Below, piece by piece: positions 33,803 to 45,700 of a stretch of 64,000 nt of DNA (its first letter is position 1; each line of letters opens with the position of its first letter). The DNA comes from Acephala macrosclerotiorum (taxonomy: Eukaryota; Ascomycota; Leotiomycetes; Helotiales; Mollisiaceae): assembly GCA_014904845.1 (NCBI GenBank), contig MU119340.1:81564-145563 (forward strand). The letters run 5' to 3'. The notes below the pieces were generated by a model that worked only from the letters and a program-made list of their open reading frames with translations, ran no database searches and had not been told where the DNA came from. The translations under genes and the position numbers were made by a program.

Positions 33803-34544
33803 TGAGATGCCTTCCGCTCGACTCCCTTCCGAGACTCAGTGACGTATTTGAAAGTGTCCGGCTGGAGATCTTACAGCATGAGGACTTGAATGGGGAAGAC
33901 AAGATCCAATACTGCCAAAATACGACACTGCTCAGTATCCTATCGGACAACTTTGGGCTAGCAGGTCTTCTAACAGAGCAAACGCTCCTATTCGTGTTCT
34001 TCCTGTAGGTGATTGCCTTTTGAAATTCCGAGACTAGGATTGTCTCCAAGTCATCAATAGGGTTCGAACATCGGAGATTTTGTTGCACGCCGCAGGGAGC
34101 GGCAGCGGGACAACCAGCAGGGCCACAAGACCATCATCCCCCGGGAGGTCCGCCAGTGGGGTGGTGCGCCCGTCATTCCGCTGCCGCTCCTTGCGATGTG
34201 CAACAAATTTATTGCAATGTCCCAGTGAAAGTCAAGAACTTCAGTAGTGGAGCGAGGCGGGGCGGAGCTGCGAGGAGGTGCAAGTAAAATGTGTCTCGAA
34301 ACTGAGAAAGTCAGGGACTGAATGGGTGAAAAGGAAGGCCTTGGTGAGCTAGAATTCAAGTGATGTATGGAACATATTAATGATAATCGACATCAGCGTT
34401 ATAGCGCTGTATATGGACATAAAGCACGCATGAGCCTCTAGATCTAAATCATCCTCCAATCCCCAAAACGCCGGGTATATATGTTGTAATTCCATCGCTC
34501 GTACAAATGAAAGCCTCCCCTTTCTCTTACACCTACCCTGCAGA
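33803..34544. other. Convergent intergenic spacer with hairpin
   Basis: The 742 nt lie between the HET stop and the MFS stop at 34545. The only notable structure is the inverted repeat at 34079-34207, which is GC-rich compared with its flanks. Part of it has GC-rich codon-like composition, but no family match is recognised. Confidence 0.55.
34079..34207. repeat. 30-nt-arm inverted repeat (27/30 match)
   Basis: The arms 34079-34108 and 34178-34207 are reverse complements with three mismatches. The core ggagcggcagcgg (13 nt) and the outer tttgttgcac (10 nt) are perfect. The spacer is 69 nt. Located between convergent genes, it could form a 3' hairpin in either transcript or be a small foldback element. 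Confidence 0.7.
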
Positions 34545-36648
34545 TTAAACAATATTCACAGTCCCCGTCTCCCCAACATCAACAACATTAACCAGCACAC
34601 TCTCTTCCTCTTCTTCTCCCTCCCGTCCCTCACCCTCTCTAGCCTTCTCCCTCCCCCACCCCCTCCTCCCCATAATCCACCCAGCAACCCAAATCCCAAC
34701 AGCAGCAACACCGCATATAATCCCCACGCCAAAGAAAGGAAGTCCCACCCAAGCACCCTTCATCCTCAGCCCCACAATATACAATTTCGCTAAACTCGGT
34801 CCCGAGATCAAAGCACCTGTAACCTCCACGACCGCAATCAAAGCGTAAAGCTGTCCAATATGCTCCCTCTCAACAAGAGACGTTATCAAGGAGCGAGTTA
34901 GGGCTATACAGCCTGTTCCAAGGGTGAAGATGGCCATTCCGAATACGGTGAGGGGGAGGGTTGGAGAAGCGGCTATAAGGAGGATACCGAGGGTGAGGAT
35001 TAGAAAGCTAGCTCTCGCTAAAAAGAGATCTTTTTTCGCGGAGGTGAATTTCATTTTTTTGGTTAGGAAGTAGGATAGTAGTGGTAAAATGACGAGGAGG
35101 AGGATTATGTTTACGCCTGCGCGGAGAGAGAGGAGGAGAGAGGAGAGGCGGAGTGGAAAATGGAAGCGGGTGCTGATGTAGCGGAGGGAGAGGTCGACTG
35201 ATTGGCTGGAGAAGGGTTGGACGATGAATGTCCCTAGTAAGATGGTTATTGGTGCTGAGTAGAGAACTGAGAGTGAAGAAGATAATGTCTTGAGACTTGT
35301 TTCGAATTCGGTCTTGGTTGAGATGAGAATTGATAATGATTTTTGTTGGCATCAGGGGAGGAGTTCAGGTCCATGTTTGAGGGAGAGGGAGTTAGGTGTG
35401 AGGGATCTCGGGGCCGAGGGCGCATGTGTAGTGTCTCGGGAATGAGTAGGATGAGTAGGGTTCCGAAGACTAAGGTAAAGGTTCCGAGTAACAGCGGGAT
35501 CCAATTCGAGGTTTTCATCAATAAAGCTGCTATTGACGGAGCAATAAGTTCAGCAACCAAACCAGCGCTGACGCCGAGAAAGAAGACGTTTGTTCTGTTT
35601 TGAATGTTAGTTTTTGACACGGATATAAGCGATTTTGGGAGCATTTGGATTATTGGAATTACCTGTTAGCTTCTGGTGTAATGTCACAAGCGATTGCGTA
35701 GAAAGTCATAGCCGCCACTGCTTCGCCGCCGCCGACCAAGTAGAGGATTGGACCGAGCCAGACAAGACGGAGTGGCAGCGTTTGCCAAAACCACATGACG
35801 CCTGTAGATGAATCAGTCTGAGATTTGAAGGATGATTTGAGAGTTGAGGAGCTGAGGAGTTGAGTTCATGGTGTTCGCGAAGAGCTCGGCTCTCGATACC
35901 ACTCAGATAAAAGGCGGAATTTTACTCACACATTTGCCAGGCGGCGCAGAGGACGAGGCCGGAGATTGAGAGGATGAATACTGGCTTTCGGCCGATTCTG
36001 AGGGCTTGTTAGTTTGTTTATTTATTTATGGCTTTCTATCCTCTACTGAACAGCGTTCAGATGAAAACAAGTGTGGCGAGTTCCGTATAATGGTGGAATA
36101 TTGAAGATTGGACATACCTATCAGCCAACAATCCATACGGAATCGTAGTAAGCAAACCTATTCATCATCCATCAGCACTCATTCTTATTCTCCCCTCTAC
36201 CCCATCTACACTCAAGATATAACTCACTAGGAATAGCCCCGATAACATGCAGCCCCGCAACCACCACACTCAATTCATTCTGCACCTCCTCCCCCTTACA
36301 AAGACGCTCATCAATATTCCCCTGGAATCCAATACTCCCCTCTCCTTCCCTCTTCGCATAATAATGATGACAAATAATGTCCTCGTAAATCCTAATCCCA
36401 GGAACAGCCATTAAATATCCACCAAACCCTAATATAAACAATATGACGAGGACAATGCCAGTGATGACTCGTGGGGAATGCGTTTGGTGCAGGTGGATGT
36501 AGGACGAGGTTCGTGAGTGCGCATTGGGTCGAGGTGGTTGTGGGAAAGTTGCTTGAGTGGGAGAGTCTGGTGGAGAGGAGAGGAGCGGTGCGTCTTCGTC
36601 TTCGGAGGAGGAGTCGTAGGGCTCCTGGTCTGGGTGTGGGAGCGTCAT
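34545..36648 (-). pseudogene. MFS transporter with a single frameshift in a T5/A5 run
   Basis: Exons 36648-36228, 36157-36118, 35997-35930, 35801-35663 and 35594-34545 splice cleanly. They encode a cytosolic N-terminus (~75 residues), TM1 (VITGIVLVILFILGFGGYL), a luminal loop with IRIYEDIICHHYY, GLLADRIGRKPVF (MFS loop 2-3), CDITPEANRTNVFFLGVSAG and, in the second half, IVQPFSSQSVDLSLRYIS and LTRSLITSLVEREHIGQLYA. In the large central loop, the frame that enters (…PDANK) and the frame that leaves (SLSILISTKTEF…) differ by one nucleotide. The total exon length becomes divisible by three if one base is added at the A5 run (plus T5 at 35340-35344). No GT donor exists nearby. As given, translation ends at 35246. 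It may be a recent pseudogene or an assembly/homopolymer error; with the base restored it would be about 572 residues. The substrate is unknown. Confidence 0.8.
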
Positions 36649-38192
36649 CGTAAAGCAATTGTTGCTTATCTCGAGGATGGGGTACTGGTTTCGTCGTAGC
36701 AGAAACGAGTGATTCTACGTCCTGCGCAGAGCATCTCTCAACTGGAACCTGGAACGGAGGAATATATAGAAGTACAGAGATAGGAAACGGAGTTCCAATT
36801 GGAAAAGAGAGGGAGTAAGAAAGGAAAAGAGAGACGTTGAAGACGTGGCAGAGGAAATAAGAAACCGTATCGCTCAATCCCTAGATTGCGGCGAAGCTGT
36901 GACGTTCTCGGCGGAAGCTTGACCAATGACAGGGGTTATCACCAGGGATGAAGAATCTCATAAGAGTTGCCTACCATATTCGCAATCATGCTGATTGCCA
37001 AAGTGCTTTGGAAGGTACCTGAATGGTTGGACGGAGTATGAGCCTGACGTGGCCTTGCAAAGGAGACGTTGGCGGTCGTGAGGCAGCAGTTTTTGGGAGC
37101 CGGATTCCGAACCCCGTGAATCTCGGGGTGATGACATGGGTCGTGAACTTCCTGTTTGGGGGGTTTGATGCATGGTGTGTGATCGTGATAAGAACGAAGG
37201 AGAGTTTGATGCGTGCTGACCAAGTGGCGTAAGAGGTTTGTTCGTTCGATTCCATGAGAGGACGGAGACTGGTAAACGAAACTCGGAAAGAGAAGCGGTT
37301 GGCGCATTTGCGTGATGCGCTGAAGAGAATCTGACGAGGAACAAAATCATGAAAGATCAAGTAATTCAAAACTCAATTCAAAAAGGAGGCTGACTGTATT
37401 CACAGGAATGTAGTTCTCGCTTTCGTATCTAAGGTTAATATATTAAATACAGAATATTTCCAAATGATCCGCTCACCAAAAACTTACAGGATATCCGACC
37501 CACATCTCCCCCCCACTTCAGACTTCACTCGCAAACTTCACTGTTCCCACGACATGCAACAAAACACCACCCTTCACTCCCAATTCGTCAAAACATCATC
37601 ACGCCAACCTCAACTTGGATGGTGCTCGAGGAGCTAGATCCAATTTGGCGATGAATGGGTGGATGAGAATTCATTATTTCTTTGCGCTTTGGTGCGATGT
37701 GCAACAGAATCCCGACAGAGAGAAGGGAAGGGGAGGGCATGTGACTGTATCTCATGCGAGCTTCGTGCTGAGACTTGCAGCAAAAATGGAAGGTTTTTGT
37801 GAGATGGGGAGTAGGGACATGTGACTGTGGCTAACAAAAATCTTCTATTTCGTGGGGAGATGTGGTTGTGGAAGAGGAATAATAGGAGTGCATTAATAGA
37901 GGGATGCAATGGAGGAAAGAACTTGTCTATTGGTTCCGTGGACGGCGTATCACGTGTCTCTGGAGACGAAGATTCAGAGGTGCAATGTTAGGTGCTGGAA
38001 AGGTCCTTGAAGGGCAAAAAATTCATAATAAGGGGAAGAACCGAATATATAAGCCAAAAGAATGGCAACGCATGGTTTCTGAAATTTAAAAAATTGCTGT
38101 CAATTAAGTCCTTTCAATTACTCCTCCATTACAACCAATACACCCCCCCCTAAACACAGAAGAATTCAAATGCTATTTACAAAAATCCCCAT
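36649..38192. other. Intergenic region
   Basis: About 1.5 kb lie upstream of the MFS gene and downstream of the secreted-protein gene. Short open frames have no recognisable features. No repeat stands out. Confidence 0.55.
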
Positions 38193-39481
38193 CTAGCAGC
38201 TTCCACCCCATCCACCGCAGTTACCACCTCGGTACGAGTTGCTTGGGCAGCCACCAACAGCGCAGATAGGTCCGTAAGTCGCGGCGTAAGTAGCGTTGGT
38301 ATAAGCATAAGCCTGAGAAACAGACCAATAATCACTGCCTCTATATTGACCGTAGTTGGTAGCATAGTTGCTCGCCCACTCCTCAGAGTACATAGCGCAG
38401 TAAATTCCCTGAGGTTGGTTGTCGTCACTGAGAACATAGACAACGACCTGGTTGCAAACGTTGGGGTTGCCGGTAGAAGGTGGGTGACGGGAGTTGTAGG
38501 CGGTTTGAGCTGTGCAGGCAAGGGTACAGGCTTGGACACCACCGGCGTAAGTTTGAACAGTGCTGAAGGAGAAGAACTTGTAGCCCATGTAGGTGTTGGT
38601 GTTGGTGACAGGGTCATTGGGGGCGTTGATTGCGCCGCCGAGTTCGACGGGGCCCGTGAAGCCAGTTTGCGAAGCAGGAGCAGCGTTCTTGTTGTAGCCG
38701 TTGGAGCCTGAGGTATTTTAATTGGTGCCTGTAGAGGGATGGATTAAATTGACTTACCTGCAATGACAACTTGGAAGCTGTCACGGTGTTCGCCAGTGTT
38801 TGTCGCAGTTTGGCTGGCAATATGAACTCCCCATCGGACACACTTGATGTTGGTGAGAGAAGGAGGGTTGGGGCAGCTGACCGCGTTTGGAGCGAGGGTT
38901 GGGTCACGCTCGAAGTAGATGTTGAAAGCTTGGCATTGAGGATGCTGGTCGCAGTAGCTTGCGCAAGTGATGGTGTCGTAGCTGCTCAAGGTCTTGTAGC
39001 CCAAGTAGGAAACAGTCTGGCTGGAGCCTTGGAGATTGGAGAAAGACTCAGTGTAGCCTTGAGGAGTTTCGGCATTATTTGCCGCATCAATGAATGGCTG
39101 GTAGGCGTAGAAGGAGGATGGCGAGTCATCAGGGCTGGTCGATGTTAATACGAGGCCTTATTGGAGTATTATATATGCTTACGTAGTGACTGCTGGTCCA
39201 GTACCAGCTGGCTGAGCACTGCAGTCGCCATCACGCTTGCCCAGAACCTCTAAAAAATCCCGCTTGTCATTCGCTGTAGGAGTGTCGGTGACGGAAGAAT
39301 CGGCGATGGTGGAAACGGCAGCAGGAGGTTGAAGTGTTACGGTCTCAGCTGAGCCAATAAATGGTGCGGCGCTGACAACTGGGTCTGGTGCGGCATCGAC
39401 AAGATCGAACTCGATGGCTTGAGGATGGGGTGCTGCAAGAGCGAGGGCTGCAAAAGCAGAGACGACGAAGGCAGAACGCAT
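38193..39481 (-). CDS. Secreted two-module cysteine-containing fungal protein (function unknown)
   Basis: Three exons (39481-39183, 39134-38758, 38707-38193) give 396 residues. Introns of 48 and 50 nt have GTAAGC/GTAAGT donors. A signal peptide is clear (MRSAFVVSAFAALALA, cleavage before APHP). Two KR dipeptides (NDKRDF and GKRDGDC) before the first mature cysteine suggest Kex2 processing around residues 70-85. Two related modules follow, each with a GYK(T/F) aromatic start and paired cysteines: GYKTLSSYDTITCASYCDQH with AFNIYFERDP, and GYKFFSFSTVQTYAGGVQAC with TLACTAQTAY. The C-terminus is Gly/Cys-rich (GGNCGGWGGSC). Such proteins are common in Pezizomycotina and resemble PAN/apple-like folds, but I do not know a function; a cell-wall or extracellular role is inferred. 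A TATA box lies 84 nt upstream. Confidence 0.85.
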
Positions 39482-39564
39482 CTTGATTGCTGTGAGACTT
39501 AAACGAATGGAAGAGGATATTCAAGAGAGTGTGGCGAGATGAAGACACATGGAGGAGGAAGAGT

Positions 39565-39572
39565 CTTTATAG
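39565..39572 (-). promoter_or_regulatory. TATA box of the secreted-protein gene
   Basis: CTATAAAG on the minus strand lies 84 nt upstream of the ATG at 39481, a normal fungal spacing. A strong core promoter fits an abundantly secreted product. Confidence 0.55.
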
Positions 39573-40780
39573 ATTGCCTCTGAAATGCCGTTTCCGTGTG
39601 CATTTGTCAAGTTTCCATGGCTTAATGGGCCACAGGGGCGCGTCATTGCACGAGCGGGAGAAAGTATATGGTGGACACTCGAATTGAGCGAGGCTCTGGC
39701 GTCTAGAATGCGCGATCAGACGAGTACAGAGCAGCTGTCACCCAGCTTGGGTTAGGGAGGAGGTTTGTGGCTGTCTGCAGCATAAGGTCTGGCTGAGAGT
39801 CCCCTGGTCGACCACTTGGGACTCTTGGAGCTGTTGTCGTTTTGACAGGACATCGTGAAGTTGGGCTTGAGGAAGAGCTAGGGGAAGCTCCCAAACGAGA
39901 AAGGCCGGCGTTCAAACTTAATGCGTGCTAACTACTTTGGAGTCAATTAAACGCCAAGACACCGGAGCATCGCCAAACCTGGAAGGGCATCGCTTCGAGA
40001 TGCAGCGCGGCTCCAAATTCATTAGTAATTTTCTCTTTTCTTGGTTGGGCTTCCAAGAAACAACAAAGCTCACTCGAGATGTTCTAGAGTTGAAACCCAA
40101 GACTATTCAGCTCAGTGCATCACCGTATTGACTGTCTCTGAAGGCTCTTTCCACGGACCACGAACTCGACACGGCTACCCGCCAATGGACGCCACAAATA
40201 AAGCACGGCCCCAGCCGTCTCGGGACACCACGAACGCCACAGGAGAAAATTGACCGATGTGACCAAGATTCTATTCTTGTACGGGCCAGCCACGATCCTC
40301 TCATCAAACTTGCATTATCCTACACGTGCGCTGCCTAGACCCATGCAGGCCTCGAGTCCTGGTGTCCTGCAGGAAGCTTGAGCCCCTCGCCGCCAGCATC
40401 GCAAATAACCTTCGGCCTTGTGGGGTGCTCATCTCCTGCCGATCTCCCGCCATTGATCCAGCTTGCTGGGCCGTGTCCTGCCCTGCCCTGGCATCCACGC
40501 GTAAGCTTAAATAGCATACGTTAGCCCCTCAATAACGCCAAGCCAACCATCACGCTTTACCCAAAAGAGTCGTGATAATTTATGAAGGCCGAGTCTGTCG
40601 TCCGGTGAGACCGAGTTCTTGGGCCATGTTGGGCCTTCTTGGACCTTTAGGGGAAGAATTGGCGAGCGAGGGGAACCGATACCCGTCTCAAATTCTCGAG
40701 TCCCTTGCTGTCTGGCTCCCGTCTGGGCTGTATCCACCCCAAATATTGACATTGGTCTGGAATATCAATTGTCGGATGAT

Positions 40781-40808
40781 GGATTCTAGTTGAGGGATTC
40801 TAGTTGAG
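40781..40808. repeat. Perfect 14-nt tandem duplication
   Basis: ggattctagttgag occurs twice in direct succession (40781-40794 and 40795-40808). It is non-coding and probably a replication-slippage event. Confidence 0.7.
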
Positions 40809-41271
40809 GACCTGGAGTCTGATTCTGGACAGCAACCATTCTACTTGCGCCTCGTTTCCATTTCGCCTCCTCCTTAGCGAGTCTGAAATTTTCTGCTGCT
40901 GCCACTTTTGCAATTTTCAGTAACAAACAGAAATCAAGTCTCTTCTCCGTTTCCTCCCCCCCTTCGGCCCTTTGGTAAAGGTGGACAGTCTCTGCTCCTC
41001 GCATCCTAACGAGTTTAAAAATGGGAACAAAGCTGTACCCAGAATCTCACTCCTAGTTCTAATGTCTGAGCAGACATCCTTGATTTTGATACCGAAGCAA
41101 CATAAACATTGTCTTCACCGGGCTCACTCTTCCAGAAAGGGCACATGTTTCGAAAGTTTGAAGTGAGAAACTGATAATTGCTCTTTGAGGAACGACGTTA
41201 AAGCATCAAACTTAATCTCTCGGCGATTCCGCCAAACCGACATTGTTGGGTCGACGTATGCGTATGAACAA

Positions 41272-41287
41272 TATATATATATATATT
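41272..41287. repeat. (AT)n microsatellite
   Basis: About eight AT units in a row between gaaca and tcagtc. A simple-sequence repeat without evident function. Confidence 0.7.
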
Positions 41288-42799
41288 CAGTCTTCTTAAT
41301 GCTAACGCTCTTGTCTTTGTTTGGAATCACGCGTTGTGGATGGGCTTGGTAGCACAATGACCGCTGTTCCTGCCAACAAATCTTCTCTCAACGAGTATCA
41401 TACTTGCTATTGGGCTATTTGTGGGACAATGAAGGCAGACTTCGTGAGATGTTTTCTGAGCTTTAGATCAGCAGTTAGTGATAACCTTCGAAAGTGAAAT
41501 TCTTCTCGAATGCTCATGGACTTCACCGTCAAGCATCCTCTGCCTCATAGAGGTCATAATACGTACTTTTTGATAGGTCTTATTCGCTGTTCAATCTTGG
41601 GACAATGGAAGAGTTACCCATATGTTCGGGGGTTTAAATTGTCCGTTTAGGGTGATCAACAGAATATCAACTCAATGCCACGACACCCAGTAGATGTCAC
41701 AACCTTAGAATACCCTTCTACTAGCAGTAAGGATCTGGTTAGATTTTAGTTGGCGGATTCTCCAACAAGTCTGATAATCTCTAGTTGAACTTATTGGTGG
41801 ACAGTGATGTGGTTGAGTTGACTAAAGCAGAGGCAGTTGCGCACAGGAAGAAGGTTCAAGAACGAGAAGCTAGTCTCGACAAGTTCACGATCGAAAATGC
41901 TGTCACTCCTCTCAAGCGCTTGCCGGGAACCAACAGATTTCGCAAGGAAGCAGGTGAAGTAAGAGTCCACGCTGGCAACTCTGGAATTTTGAGGCGCCTT
42001 GTTTCGGATTACCCTTAGGGCTGAAGGTCATGTATTCCAGGGCATCAGCAAGTTTCCTTCTCAGCTAAGACGCGTGCCGCGAACTCATATTATTCTCATC
42101 AGTATAATGAAATGAGCAATTTGGATTAGGGCACCCTGACGGGTCGTAACACGGACCAATCCTATAGGAGAATCCAAATATGGAAGAGGTATGTGGCGTG
42201 CTGTGAAACAACAAAACCACGGTCGATCAATCATATTCCTCTCTCTCCCTCGGTCACTTGAAGCCAGCACCTCTCTCATCCAAGGAACCCTTTCATCCAA
42301 ATCCTCTCTCCTCAACCACGCAATATCACACCTCATCACATCACTCGTGACATCACAACAGCACAAGTTAAGCACAAAGGACCACGAATCTCAAATCTCA
42401 TATTCAAGTTCCATATACGAATCCTCATATCTCATCATATGCTCATTCATGCTCATACTCATGTTATGCCGCTCATCCCAAATGTCATAAGGTCATTCCA
42501 TCGTTAAAAGCTTCTTCTTATTTCCTCCAGTCCCGCCATCCCTCCACTTCCACCTACCCAAACCAACCCGCCCAACCCCTTTTCTTTCCCCTTGCTTCGC
42601 AAGAACCGAAAACATCGAAGCTAGAACCAGTGTCTTAAAATGCGTACAGGGGAATGGTAAAAAATAGCAAAGCAACGTAGAAATAACCGCCGGGGATATC
42701 TTCTTTCTCTCTTTCTTCGTTCGTTCATTCGTTCGTGAATGTTGGTGTTAGTGTTGGTACAATCCTCCCCTCCACTCTCCTCCTTTCTTCTCGTCAAGC

Positions 42800-45700
42800 T
42801 CAAACCGAAGGATTCTGTTCCCTCGAACGATCTCGCCTTCTCAGAACATCATCCACACCACTCTGGATACTCTTCGGTCCCGAGATCGTAGCGCGTAACT
42901 TCTGACGACTCTGCTCTCTCCTCCTCTCAATCATCCTTCTTCTCATTCCGCTCCATCCTACGTATTCGACTCTCAGTCCTAAGCCAGGAATGATATGCAC
43001 CTTGCCCCCATTGCCTTCTTTGAATCCATAACCAAATGGACGCTCGGATGAAGGACCAGTATGCTGACGGCGCTCCCCTTGACGTCTCCGCTCACTAGCT
43101 GCTCTCCTCAAGCCTGAGTTACTGCGCTGCTTGACAACTCTCATATTCCCACTCGGTGTTCGGCGCATTGTTCGTCGATCAATGGAGTATGGCTTATAAT
43201 AGTAATCATCATCTTGAATTGGCAAAATTGCAAATGTACGTTTCAGCTTCTGGCTAAAGGTCCGTTTGGGAATCGGTCTATTATCCACCGGTGGATATCC
43301 ATACTCATCATAATCATCATAATCATCATAATCTTGATGTTCCTCTAAACCATCCCAGAAATGAGCTGGTCGCCAGAATGGATGCAACTTGCTGCCATCA
43401 GCCGGCTTGTCTGCTACGGATGGGTAAAGAGCATTCGCAGAACTCTTGTTTGTTTGTGTGGATTCGTTGATCAGCTCTCTTCGGTGGCCACTTAAGGAGA
43501 AGGTGCGGGAAAGGAAGCCTGGTCGCTGAGCAGCGATTTCGGAATTACGGCGATTGCTGAAGGCCCGGCGCATGAGGGACATGGTCCTTTTAGGTTGGTC
43601 ATCGGATGGAGATGGTCCTCGGTCATCGAAGCCTAATTGACGATCCTCTTCCGCACCAGGGCTAAGAACAGCGGGAGTAGGTGGAATGAACTTGATCGCT
43701 GGAGGCTCTGGTGGCGAACGAGGATTCCTGAGTGGAGAATCGACCTGGTCCATTGGATGAGAAGGTTGGGGAGGGGTCACTGGAGCTGTGGCATGGCCGT
43801 TGACAGCCATCGTCGGTTGCTCTGTTTGCGGAGTCTCAATCGCTTTAGATGGAAGGGTTGGTGAGTCGTTTGGTGCTTGGTGCTGGACTACAAGGACCGA
43901 CTTATTCTGGTGCGGGAAGATCGCGACTGCCATAGCTTCAGAAACCTCCGCCATGGTCCCAGCGGTTTCGTATGATGCTTGTGAGAAGGGCGTGACTTGG
44001 GTAGAGAGTCGCTTGCCAAAGAAGGGATCGCCGTTATGATCGACATTTAATCGTGTGCTGTGGTTCCCAAGATCCCCCACCACATCAGCAGACGGTCGGG
44101 TTTCAACAGACTTTGGAGCTTCTTGTTTGGTCGCTTGAATCATATTATGGGCTTTTAGACTTTCCGCTGTCAAAGATCCAGCCCTTGAAGTATTCCGACT
44201 TGTGGGAGCCGATAGGGAAGACCTTCGTGCCGGGATCACTGGAGGAAAGTCGACTGTGTGCACAGAATGTGCAGAGCCACTTGACTCTGACATTGTCCGT
44301 TTCTTTGGGGGCAGAGAGTCGAAGTAACCAGGATCGTTGAACTTCGACGATGCTGACAGCGGAGCCGAGTTAAGTGACATACTACGCTTAGTCTTTCGAC
44401 TGCTAGTAGACCTAAGTGAAGGTGCCACGGAAGACTTTGTGGAAGAACGTCGTTCAGGAATGACCACCACAGGAATAGCTCCACTTTTAAGAATTTCTTT
44501 CCTGGACCTGACGGTAGACGAAGTCGTGCTCACTGTGCCGCTAGAAGCCAGGCTCTGATGCTTTTGCTCCGGTATCTTTGACATGTGATGATGCAAGCGA
44601 TGTTGAGATTCGCTCGAAACAACAGAGCTTGGTTCAGAGCCACCCAGAGACGAGTCAGAGCCCAAATCCCGGAGGCCAAGTGCCTTCTTGGTGTGGCGAA
44701 GAGTTCTTCGTCGCACAGGTCTTGCGTCGACGACCATAGCTTCAACCACAGCCGAGTGAGAAGAATGTCCAGACATTGTTGAGAACCTTCGAATGTCCTG
44801 CGTGGTAGGCGATTCAGGACTTGCTACGACTGATGACCATGGTGGTCGGTCTGAAAATTGATCGGACGAAATTCGGTCAGCCGCATCCCTGGCGGTTCGA
44901 TATCTGGCGATCCTCTCCTGCAAGGGTAGACTTCGGACAGCTTTTGTAGCTATTGTCGGGGATACGATATCATCCTCAACTACCTCATTGCTTAAAAAGT
45001 TCGTAGCTATTTTCGTAGCATTTGTTGGCGATACGATGTCATCCTCTATCACTTCATCGGTAAGGAAGTTCGTGGTTATCCGTCGCTTTTGTAACTTCCG
45101 AACCGGTCTTTTGCGTACAGTTACATTCCTCATTAGATTGTCGTCCCATTCCCGTTCCACTTCTGCGTCCTCACCAGCATCTGCCCATTCCCCATCAAAC
45201 ACAACAAATTCTTCTTGAGAAGAATCTACTTTGGCTCTAGGGGTTGTAGCACCTTCATCCGACTCAAGCCCAAGACCTAAACCAATCTCTTTGCGCTTCA
45301 GAATTTGCTGGGGAACCTGGGGCACTTCTACCGCAGATGTTCTCGCAGATTGCAAAACAGGTCTTACTGTTGAATGTTCGTCGTCGTCTTCAGATTCGGG
45401 ATTCTCCCGTGCTGTCTTGAAAGAGTCGGTGCGTGAGGAGGGGTATCGTTCGCTGACCGGAGGCCGACCAGAACTTACAGAACGAAATGCCAACGGCATC
45501 GCTCGCGGAGGCGTGAAGTCTGGTGTAGGTGGACTTTTCTGATTGGGTGGTGTGCTGGGTGCAGAAGGGATATCCGCAGGGGTTTCGATACGTGGGGTAT
45601 CAAACTTCGGTGCAGGAATGATAGAATGCTGGCTTCCAGAGGACTGTCGCGAATGAGTCGGAGGCGTTGGTGGCAGACCATTGGACCCAATCCGTTTCTT

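Larger units (their letters stand above)
39482..42799. other. Gene-free region with simple repeats
   Basis: About 3.3 kb hold no supported gene. It contains the promoter of the secreted-protein gene, a perfect 14-nt tandem duplication at 40781-40808 and an (AT)n run at about 41272-41287. A 77-codon open frame near 41785-42018 is Lys/Arg-rich but lacks an ATG and a family match. Confidence 0.5.

Noticed and set aside
37180..37260. GTTCGATTCC, resembling a tRNA B box
   Set aside because: No matching A box, acceptor stem or anticodon arm could be found within 80 nt upstream.
41785..42018. 77-codon Lys/Arg-rich open frame that could be a small gene
   Set aside because: It opens with TTG, has no ATG, no family match and no promoter-like context; kept only as a note.
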